NCBI GenBank assembly: GCA_018399335.1
Contig: JAGYNM010000011.1
Coordinates: forward strand, 1 to 34,858
From: Bacteroidales bacterium
GTDB taxonomy: Bacteria > Bacteroidota > Bacteroidia > Bacteroidales > F082
Reading direction: 5' to 3'
Length of the DNA: 34,858 bases
A program made the position numbers and the translations under genes. The notes beneath the pieces are model-generated. The model did not search any database. It saw nothing but the letters and a program-made list of their open reading frames with translations, and was not told the origin of the DNA. Position 1 is the stretch's first letter, and every line of letters begins with the position of its first letter. Shown here piece by piece: positions 17,794 to 25,724 of the stretch.

Positions 17794-18330
17794 ATGAGCA
17801 TTATCCGTGTGCACGATAAAGAATTTGACTTGTATATTCCTCAGGATCAAATTGAAAGGGCTATCAAAAAGGTTGCCGATCAGCTCAATCGTGATATGGC
17901 CGGTAAAAATCCATTGTTTTTGGTGGTTTTAAATGGAGCATTTATGTTTGCGGCTGAGCTGTTTAAACATCTTGAAATAGAATGTGAGATTTCATTTGTG
18001 AAGCTGTCTTCCTACCTGGGAACAAGCTCTACTCATGTAGTGCGCGAATTGATTGGGCTCGATCATTCCGTTCATGGCCGGAATATTGTTTTGGTAGAGG
18101 ATATTGTTGATACAGGTTTAACGCTGAGATACACCATTGATAAGCTTATCAAACTTGAAGCGAATGATGTAAAAATCGCCACCATGCTATTCAAACCAAA
18201 AGCATTCAAATACGATTACGAAGTGGATTATGTAGGCATCGAAATTCCAAACGATTTCATTATAGGTTATGGACTCGATTATAACGAACATGCCCGCAAC
18301 TTACCTGATATTTACAAAGTGATTTCATAA
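17794..18330 (+). CDS. hpt: Hypoxanthine phosphoribosyltransferase
   Basis: LVVLNGAFMFAAELFKHL, PRPP motif VLVEDIVDTGLTL, VDYVGIEIPNDFIIGYGLDYNEHARNLPDIYKV. Confidence 0.95.
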   Translation: MSIIRVHDKEFDLYIPQDQIERAIKKVADQLNRDMAGKNPLFLVVLNGAFMFAAELFKHLEIECEISFVKLSSYLGTSSTHVVRELIGLDHSVHGRNIVLVEDIVDTGLTLRYTIDKLIKLEANDVKIATMLFKPKAFKYDYEVDYVGIEIPNDFIIGYGLDYNEHARNLPDIYKVIS

Positions 18331-18348
18331 AACCATCAAATTTTTGTC

Positions 18349-19521
18349 ATGCTGAATATTGCATTATTTGGCCCTCCCGGAGCCGGGAAAGGAACCCAAA
18401 GTAAACTGTTGCTCGAAAAGTATAACCTTACGTATATCTCCACCGGCGATATTTTGAGGGAAGAAATTTCCAACAAAACCCCACTGGGCATAGAAGCGAA
18501 AGGGATTATTGAGAAAGGAGGCCTTGTGCCTGACGATCTCATTGTTCAAATTATAGAGAAAAGAGTAACGATGAACCTGAACACTGCCGGTATTTTGTTC
18601 GATGGTTTTCCGCGTACTGTGGTTCAGGCATACATTCTTGAAGGTTTACTTTCGAAGATGAACACTAGCCTTACTTGTATGCTCAGTCTAGAAGTACCTA
18701 AAGACGAACTTATTAGCCGCATGCTCGAACGTGCAAAAATTGGTGGCAGAGCTGATGATACCATGGACGTTATAAAGGTCAGGCTCGATGAATATGAAAA
18801 CAAAACCAAGCCGGTAATAGAGTTCTATAAAGAGAAGAATAAGTATTTTCCGATTGATGGAGTTGGCTCGGTGAACACGATTTTTAATAACCTTATCGAG
18901 ACCATCGAAGGAACCATGAAACAGGATTTCTTCAATGTGGTTTTGCTTGGCAAACCCGGATCAGGAAAAGGAACCCAGGGCGAACTTCTGGCACGAAAAC
19001 ATAACCTTGTTTATATCAGTACCGGAAAGCTTTTGCGAAAAGAAATTGCAGGGAACACAGATATTGGTCAAATTGCCAAGCCTTATATGGAACGTGGTGA
19101 AATTGTTCCGGATGAAATAGCCATTCGCCTGATTGAGAAAAAAATACACCATCATCCCACGGCTGCTGGCTTTGTTTTTAAAGGTTTCCCGCGCACCGTT
19201 GTTCAGGCCTACATTTTGGACGGGCTGCTCAGAAGAATTAACTCCAGGGTGTCGTGCATGCTTAACCTTAAGCTTTCGACACTTGATGCAATCAAGCGAC
19301 TGAACGACAGGGGCAAGACCGACAGGAGACGGCTCTATGATGTGTCTACAGATTTGATACTTAATCGTTTGGATGAATATGAAAAGAAAACCAAACCGGT
19401 TATCGAGTATTATAAAAAGCAGACAATCTTTTTTGAGGTAGATGGCTCCGGAGATGAGAATCAGGTGAATGAAAGGTTGGAGGATGCTATGATAAAAGCC
19501 GTGAAACAACTCAGAGGATAG
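18349..19521 (+). CDS. adk: Tandem double adenylate kinase: N-terminal canonical domain, C-terminal degenerate domain
   Basis: Domain 1 (~18349-18915): GPPGAGKGTQ, STGDILREE, DGFPRTVVQA, GRADD. Domain 2 (~18916-19521): GKPGSGKGTQ, STGKLLRKE, KGFPRTVVQA, RRRLYD. One uninterrupted 390-aa ORF. Confidence 0.93.
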   Translation: MLNIALFGPPGAGKGTQSKLLLEKYNLTYISTGDILREEISNKTPLGIEAKGIIEKGGLVPDDLIVQIIEKRVTMNLNTAGILFDGFPRTVVQAYILEGLLSKMNTSLTCMLSLEVPKDELISRMLERAKIGGRADDTMDVIKVRLDEYENKTKPVIEFYKEKNKYFPIDGVGSVNTIFNNLIETIEGTMKQDFFNVVLLGKPGSGKGTQGELLARKHNLVYISTGKLLRKEIAGNTDIGQIAKPYMERGEIVPDEIAIRLIEKKIHHHPTAAGFVFKGFPRTVVQAYILDGLLRRINSRVSCMLNLKLSTLDAIKRLNDRGKTDRRRLYDVSTDLILNRLDEYEKKTKPVIEYYKKQTIFFEVDGSGDENQVNERLEDAMIKAVKQLRG

Positions 19522-19590
19522 CTTTTTAGCTGTTTTTGGCAATTGATCTTTCTGACATTGAATATTTTTCTATCGTTTGCATCTTTTAAT

Positions 19591-19639
19591 CACGAAATTT
19601 TCGTGCTTTTCTATTGTGCTTGAGCTCAAAAAGCACGAA
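19591..19639. promoter_or_regulatory. Overlapping inverted repeats upstream of malQ able to form alternative hairpins
   Basis: CACGAAA (19591-19597), TTTCGTG within TTCGTGCTTTT (19600-19610), AAAAGCACGAA (19629-19639); the central arm can pair with either flank. Confidence 0.55.
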
Positions 19640-19687
19640 CTTTACAAAGTGTTTCACTAACCTTACTAACTTTAAAGTTCATCTGAA

Positions 19688-22397
19688 ATGAAAATCAATC
19701 TAAGCATTAGCTATAGAAGTAGTTGGGGACAACAGCTATGTGTCTCCGGGCAAAATGAACAGCTTGGTGAGTGGCTTCCGGATTTTGCGCTGAGAATGGA
19801 GTATATTGGCAACGATTTGTGGGTTGCAACTTTTGAGCTGGATAAAGGGTCACTAACCGAATACAAATACTTCATACAGGAAGCAAACGGAACAATACAC
19901 TGGGAAAGTGGCAGCAACCGCAAATTGCCCCGGGAATTGTCCGATGAGGTATTTATTCGCGATGCCTGGCATGCCGATATCGACCCGGAGCGGGTGATGC
20001 AAACTAAAGTTTTTACAGACGTAATTTTAAAGCCTTTAAAAGCGCAGAAACAGCGAAAACGGGTTAATTCAAGCAAGCGTTTAACTTTTCGCATGCTGGC
20101 ACCAAGAGTTGGACAAGGCTTTAGTTTGGCAATTACCGGAGAAGGTAAAGCCTTTGGAAACTGGCAGAAACCGCTGCTGATGGATAACTCCCGATATCCT
20201 TACTGGCAATTAACACTTGATAGTGAACAACTTGAAGATGAAATTCGGTATAAATATGTTATTGTCGATCAGTCATCCGGCGATATTGTAACCTGGGAAC
20301 AACGATCTGATCGTGTGGTTGCATTGCCCCGGCCTGAAGCCGAAAGTGTGCTTATCGTGCTCAATGATGAGCAGTTTATTTACCCGGTTGGAGATTTCAA
20401 AGGAGCAGGTGTGGCCGTGCCGATTTTCTCCCTACGAACTGCCGAAGGATTCGGTGTTGGAGAGTTTAACGATATGAGAAAGCTTGTGGATTGGTGCGTT
20501 ATGACCGGGCTGAAAATGATACAGGTGCTTCCTATCAACGAAACGGTTGCCACACATTCCTGGCTCGATTCTTATCCTTATAAGTCGATTTCAGTAATGG
20601 CTTTGCACCCCATGTATTTGCATCTTCCGGCAATGGGTAAGCTGAAGGATAAGGAAAAAGCAGCAGAGTTTGATGCTCTACAGGTCTACCTCAATGGCTT
20701 AAGCCATGTGGATTATGTAGCGATGTTTAATGCAAAGGCACGTTATTTCAAACTAATTTTCGATCAAAATTGGGATGCTGTTAGGAAAACAAAGGCATAT
20801 GAGCAGTTTTTTAATGAAAATGAGTCCTGGCTAAAGCCCTACGCTGCTTTTTGTTATTTAAGAGATCAGTTTAAAACCAGTAATTTTAGGGAATGGAACG
20901 AGTTTGCTGTTTATGATCCAATGAAGATTGATCAGCTTTGCAACCCGTCGAATACATTTCATGAGCATATTGCTGTGCATTATTTTATTCAGTATCACCT
21001 TGATAAACAGCTTCGTGAAGCCATTTCCTATGCGCATTCCAAGGGAGTCGCCGTGAAAGGAGATATTCCTATTGGAATAAGTCCGAATAGTATAGAAGCA
21101 TGGTCAGAACCTGAATATTTCAACCTGAATGGACAGGCAGGCGCACCTCCAGATGATTTTGCCGTAATGGGACAAAATTGGGGTTTTCCAACTTACAATT
21201 GGGAAGAAATGGCGAAAGATGGATATGGCTGGTGGAAAAAGCGGTTGGGTATGATGGAAAAATATTTTGATGCCTATCGCATTGACCATATTCTTGGGTT
21301 TTTTAGAATTTGGGAGATACCACAACATGCCTTGCACGGATTGCTGGGCTATTTTAAGCCAGGCTTGCCGCTAAGCCCTTCCGATCTTGATGAATGGGAT
21401 ATTTGGTTTGATGAGGAACGCTTCACCAAACCTTATATCAGAGGGCATTTTTTGCATGATTTCTTCGGGGAATTTGAAAATGAAGTAAGGCTTAGTTATT
21501 TAAATGAAGTAGATTTTGGAGTGTTCGAACTCAAGGAAGATTTCAATACACAACGCAAAATCTATGAGTATTTTACCCCTCAGGGACAGACCAGTGAGAT
21601 TGATGGCAAAACGCTTGTGATACGTGATGGTTTAATGGGACTGCTCGACGAAGTACTTTTTACGAGATCTATGCGCGGCCGCAGGCTTATCATCCAAGGA
21701 TAGCATTTCATTTCACTTATTCTTATCGCGAACTTGATGCTGCAACTAAAGATCATTTAAATGATTTATACATTCATTATTTTTATCGCAGGCATGATGA
21801 GTTTTGGAAATGGCACGCCATGAATAAATTACCGGCGATCGTTGAAGCATCGAATATGCTGGTTTGTGGCGAGGATCTGGGGATGGTGCCCGAAGGGGTT
21901 TCGGATGATGTCGCGATTAAATATTCTAAAGCCTTGAAGTGCAGCGAATGCCAAAAACCCAAAGGTTGAATTTTGGGCATCCGGCTGATACACCTTATTT
22001 GAGTGTGCGCACACACATCAACACACGACATGTCAACAATCAGAGGATGGTGGGAAGAGGACAAGGAGAAAATTGCACGTTTCTATCACAAAATTTTAGG
22101 CCATAATGACAATCCGCCATTTTTTGCAGAGCCCTGGATTTGCCGGAAATTATTAATCAGCACCTGCATGCACCGGCCATGTGGGTTATTTTACCTATCC
22201 AGGATTTGATTGCTATTGATGGTGGTTTACGCTGGGATCAAACCGATAAGGAAAGAATCAATGTTCCCAGCGATCCTGAAAACAAATGGCGCTATCAAAA
22301 AGGATCCTTTCTTTGGATGAGTTACTTGAGGCTGAAAGTTTTAATAAGGATTTACATAATCTGGTTCATCTGTCGGGGAAGGGACGCTGCGTATTAA
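19688..22397 (+). pseudogene. malQ: 4-alpha-glucanotransferase (GH77 MalQ/DPE2-like) with two N-terminal CBM20-type starch-binding domains; 3' third disrupted by multiple frameshifts (pseudogene or sequence error)
   Basis: Open 19688-21703; CBM20-like repeats (QLCVSGQNEQLGEWLPDFALRME; SLAITGEGKAFGNWQKPLLMD), GH77 motifs (VAVPIFSLRTAEGFGVGEFNDMRKLVDWC, KGDIPIGISPNSIEAW, YRIDHILGFFRIWEIP). Continuation found in other frames: YEIYARPQAYHPRIAFHFTYSYRELD, GEDLGMVPEGV, EVQRMPK, GHPADTPYLSV, STHDMSTIRGWWEED, EIINQHLHAPAMWVILPIQDLIAIDG, LSLDELLEAESFNKDLHNL. Confidence 0.85.
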
Positions 22398-22425
22398 CTT
22401 CATATTTTAAAATGAATGAAAAGCT

Positions 22426-22461
22426 AAAAAGTTCCGAAACGGGTGTTTCGGAACTTTTTTT
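22426..22461 (+). terminator. Rho-independent terminator after malQ
   Basis: Perfect 15-bp stem AAAAAGTTCCGAAAC-GGGT-GTTTCGGAACTTTTT within a 7-T run. Confidence 0.92.
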
Positions 22462-22515
22462 AATCGGGATGCCTTTATAAGAGATGAACGTAATGCCTTC
22501 TGGGCGAAAGCTTGC

Positions 22516-22731
22516 TTATAAGAAAAAGGATCGCTTGTTAATGATGGAGTATAAGCGGAAGGTTTGTTGGTCGGCTAAAGGTTCGAAAAAGAATACTTTG
22601 GAACCATTCAGGTAAACCCTGGCATTGATATCTTTCACCTGACGTTCAACTAACCCGAATGACTCAAGTTCATTTTTGGTGTATATATCATTAATCTTCA
22701 TGGTGATACTATTTTGTAATTCAGTTATCAT
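22516..22731 (-). CDS. Small hypothetical protein (71 aa)
   Basis: ORF MITELQNSITMKINDIYTKNELESFGLVERQVKDINARVYLNGSKVFFFEPLADQQTFRLYSIINKRSFFL; no family recognised; short, so moderate confidence. Confidence 0.45.
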   Translation of the reverse strand: MITELQNSITMKINDIYTKNELESFGLVERQVKDINARVYLNGSKVFFFEPLADQQTFRLYSIINKRSFFL

Positions 22732-22748
22732 TTTATTTTAAGTCTAGA

Positions 22749-22943
22749 TTATTTCATTTTTATCGTTTTGCCATCTTTGGTACAAATAGGGCAACTCGAA
22801 TTTTTGACAATGCTGATATATCCACAACGGTCACATTTGTAGTACTTGTGATGTCTTTTTTTTGTTTTATTTACAGAAGTGGATAGTTTTAGACCAAACA
22901 TTGATTTATGACTTTGAACATAGCCTTTCAATACTTGTGCCAA
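22749..22943 (-). CDS. Small zinc-ribbon-like protein (64 aa)
   Basis: YYKCDRCGYISIVKNSSCPICTKDG: CxxC-x10-CxxC ribbon; basic N-terminus. Confidence 0.6.
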   Translation of the reverse strand: MAQVLKGYVQSHKSMFGLKLSTSVNKTKKRHHKYYKCDRCGYISIVKNSSCPICTKDGKTIKMK

Positions 22944-23053
22944 ATTATTTTTTCATTAAATTATATCGCTTTAATAGTCAGAAAATCAGCGAATAAATTA
23001 TTTTTAAGATTATTTTTGGATTATTCAGAGCAGGCTTATTTAGTAAAAGTAAT

Positions 23054-23088
23054 TATCCGATTTTAGATAGCTTATCCGGAATCGGATA
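23054..23088. promoter_or_regulatory. Inverted repeat TATCCGATT-N17-AATCGGATA upstream of deoC (operator candidate)
   Basis: Exact 9-bp dyad, plus a third related half-site TATCCGGA inside the spacer. Confidence 0.45.
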
Positions 23089-23121
23089 CTTTATTGTCGG
23101 AGAATGCAGTCAGGAAAAATG

Positions 23122-23129
23122 TATTTTTG
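23122..23129 (+). promoter_or_regulatory. Candidate -7 element (TATTTTTG) for deoC
   Basis: TAnnTTTG match 17 nt upstream of ATG at 23146. Confidence 0.45.
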
Positions 23130-23145
23130 CGGTAAATTTATCGCT

Positions 23146-23979
23146 ATGGAATTTTCAGCTTATACATTTACATCAGAAGAACTGCAGCAGCGCATCAATA
23201 ATATTACTAATGTTACGGCTTCGGCTGGAGAACTCAAACCAATTTTGCCACAACTTTTTGGATTTATTGACCTCACAACCCTAGAAGCTACTGATAATGA
23301 AATCAGTATTGCAGCTTTTTGCAAACGTGCACTGAATTATCAGCAAGCCGGATATACTGTGGCAGCTTTATGTATTTACAGCCCTTTTGTAAAACAGGTG
23401 AAAGAAGCGATGGACGGATCCGGAATTAGCGTTGCGACAGTAGCTTGCGGTTTTCCTTCGGGGCAAATGCCTTTTAAATTGAAACTTGATGAGGTGCAAT
23501 TTGCGGTAGAATCAGGGGCCGACGATGTGGATATGGTCATTTCGAGAGGGAAATTTTTACAAGGGAATTATCAGGAAGTTTTTGAGGAAATTAAAGCAGT
23601 GAAAGCACAATGTGGTGATGCACATCTTAAAGTGATTCTGGAAACCGGTGAGCTTAAAACTGTTGCCAACATTCGAAAAGCCAGTGAATTGGCGTTGCTT
23701 GCCGGAGCAGATTTTTTAAAGACTTCAACCGGAAAAGTTCAGCCTGCTGCCACACTTGAAGCCGCAATTATCATGCTTGATACAATCAGGGAGTTTTATG
23801 ACAAAACAGGGAAAAAGATTGGTTTTAAGCCAGCTGGAGGAATTGCTGATCCCGTGGATGCGTATCATTATATGCAATTGGTGAAAACCGTTTTGGGAGG
23901 TGAGTGGCTTCAAAAAACCCTCTTTCGTATCGGTGCAAGTCGCCTTGCTGATAAGGTTTTGGAGCAGTTAAAAGATTAA
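23146..23979 (+). CDS. deoC: Deoxyribose-phosphate aldolase
   Basis: FIDLTTLEATDNEISIAAFCKRAL, TVACGFPSGQMPFKLKLDEVQFAVESGADDVDMVI, VILETGEL, ADFLKTSTGK, GFKPAGGI. Track start 23104; internal Met at 23146 preferred because the -7 candidate lies between. Confidence 0.95.
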   Translation: MEFSAYTFTSEELQQRINNITNVTASAGELKPILPQLFGFIDLTTLEATDNEISIAAFCKRALNYQQAGYTVAALCIYSPFVKQVKEAMDGSGISVATVACGFPSGQMPFKLKLDEVQFAVESGADDVDMVISRGKFLQGNYQEVFEEIKAVKAQCGDAHLKVILETGELKTVANIRKASELALLAGADFLKTSTGKVQPAATLEAAIIMLDTIREFYDKTGKKIGFKPAGGIADPVDAYHYMQLVKTVLGGEWLQKTLFRIGASRLADKVLEQLKD

Positions 23980-24098
23980 GCTTCATTGGTAAAATGTGTT
24001 TTTTAATGGAAATGCTTTACTTTTGTGAAAAATTCACAATGAGTTTTTTTTAGTTTTGCAAGCAGGTCCTTTTATTTCATTTTAAATCTTGTTTCGTA

Positions 24099-24884
24099 AT
24101 GACAAAATATTTTTCACTGATTCTATTTTTTAGTCTTTTGGTTACCACTTCATTAAAAAGTCAGGTTCAAATTGATGAAGCAATTGATTTTAGTGTTAAA
24201 ACACTTGAAAGTGAAATCTTTGACTTATATCCAAAGCTTGACGAAGGAAAAATTGTCGTGATTAATTTTTTCTCTACCTCATGTGGTCCATGTCAAACTT
24301 ATGCCCATGATTTTCAAGTGGCTTATGAAAATTTTGGAGAAAATCAGGGTAATGTCTATTTTCATGGGATAAATTATAACGGAACTAATTATCAGGTGGC
24401 TCAGTTCGCTGATATTTATCAGCTGTTTATGCCATTGGCAAGCGGCCTGGAAGGAAGCGGCAATGCTGCTTTTGAACTTTATGAAACCGTTTCTTATCCC
24501 ACTGTTTTTATTATTAAACCTGACAGGCAAATTGTTGAAAATTACATTTGGGAACCTACAACCGAAAATATAACCAATGCTTTGATCGAGGCGGGTGGCG
24601 TTCTGGTAGGAAATGCAGAAAATGAAGAAACTCTTCAAACCCGTGTGTTTCCAAATCCTGCGACAGATTTTGTGAAGCTTGCTTTTAATGTAAAGAAATC
24701 TACACTTGCAAAATGGCGGGTTTATAACAGCCTTGGATTAATCGTTGAGCAAAATGAGGTTTCTGCTGCGGCAGGCGAGAATATTATTGAGCTGGCAACT
24801 TCAAGTTATACTTCTGGCACTTATTTTGTGGTTATTGAAGCCGATGATAAATTGTTGTACAAAACTACCTTTATCATTCAATAA
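24099..24884 (+). CDS. T9SS-targeted thioredoxin-fold protein
   Basis: Signal peptide; VVINFFSTSCGPCQTYAHDF (CxxC active site), YPTVFIIKPD; C-terminal VFPNPATDFVKLAF...SGTYFVVIEADDKLLYKTTFIIQ. Confidence 0.87.
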   Translation: MTKYFSLILFFSLLVTTSLKSQVQIDEAIDFSVKTLESEIFDLYPKLDEGKIVVINFFSTSCGPCQTYAHDFQVAYENFGENQGNVYFHGINYNGTNYQVAQFADIYQLFMPLASGLEGSGNAAFELYETVSYPTVFIIKPDRQIVENYIWEPTTENITNALIEAGGVLVGNAENEETLQTRVFPNPATDFVKLAFNVKKSTLAKWRVYNSLGLIVEQNEVSAAAGENIIELATSSYTSGTYFVVIEADDKLLYKTTFIIQ

Positions 24885-24902
24885 TATTTCAACCTATTGA
24901 AT

Positions 24903-25313
24903 ATGAAAACGATTCCTTATTACCTAGTTTTGTTTTTTATTGCTTTACTGGCCTTTGGCGGATGCGCTTTGGACGATGAAATTGACATTCCCGGAGGTGA
25001 TACAGATGCTGTTACAAAATACCTGGGCAGTTGGTCAGTAACTGATAATGCTTCAAAGCTTAATTATGAGGTTACTATCGATCGCAATACTATGAATTCG
25101 AGCATGGTTATTCTCAGAAATTTTGCAGGCTCGGGAGCAAATGCAGACGGATTGGTTGTTTCAAACTCCTTAATTATTGAAGGTCAGGTGATAGGTGATG
25201 GCTGGACCGTTTCGGGAACAGGCCGATATGTAGACGAAAACAGAATAAATTTCCCTTATTCTCTCGAAATTGGCGGCAATATCGAAAGCCGTAGTGCAAC
25301 GTTTAGCCGTTGA
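24903..25313 (+). CDS. Putative lipoprotein, small beta-rich
   Basis: Lipobox LLAFGGCALDDE; remainder resembles small lipocalin-like Bacteroidota lipoproteins (YLGSWSVTDNASKLNYEVTIDRN). Confidence 0.7.
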   Translation: MKTIPYYLVLFFIALLAFGGCALDDEIDIPGGDTDAVTKYLGSWSVTDNASKLNYEVTIDRNTMNSSMVILRNFAGSGANADGLVVSNSLIIEGQVIGDGWTVSGTGRYVDENRINFPYSLEIGGNIESRSATFSR

Positions 25314-25316
25314 TAT

Positions 25317-25724
25317 TTAGTTTGTTTCCTTTTCCGAATCTAAGGTTTCAGCATTTAGTTCACTCTGCATCTGGCTGAGGTTTGCCATCACTTCCTCAAG
25401 AATTTTTTCCATCTGAACGGGCTGCTCATTATAAAAGGAAAGGTTTTCCTCAAAAATTGTGGCAGTAGTTTTATGCTGCTCGAAAAGTTGTGCAAACCAA
25501 AGTTCTTTCACGTCATTTGTACTTTGACCGCGATTTCTGCGCAGGCTGAGGGCAGATTCCATGAGATGCAAATCAGTCATGATCGAAATCATTTCTTCCT
25601 CCGAAAGCTTTGTTTCCGGAACAAATTCCTGTTTTTCGCTATTGCTGCACGAATGCGTTATCCCCAAGACGAATAGGGAAAGCAAAGCGAAAAAAAAGTA
25701 TTTTGTAATGAAATTAGTTCCCAA
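25317..25724 (-). CDS. DUF4296-type lipoprotein
   Basis: Lipobox LGITHSCSNSEK; LSEEEMISIMTDLHLMESALSLRR is characteristic of DUF4296; overlaps recQ by 11 bp. Confidence 0.78.
   Translation of the reverse strand: MGTNFITKYFFFALLSLFVLGITHSCSNSEKQEFVPETKLSEEEMISIMTDLHLMESALSLRRNRGQSTNDVKELWFAQLFEQHKTTATIFEENLSFYNEQPVQMEKILEEVMANLSQMQSELNAETLDSEKETN

Noticed and set aside
18961-19542. 193-aa minus-strand ORF antisense to the second adenylate kinase domain
   Set aside because: Overlaps a clear coding domain; no domain signature, likely shadow ORF.
21656-21664. Possible programmed -1 frameshift at CTTTTTAC in the glucanotransferase gene
   Set aside because: Only a partial slippery site, and at least seven more frame breaks follow, so one recoding event cannot rescue the protein.
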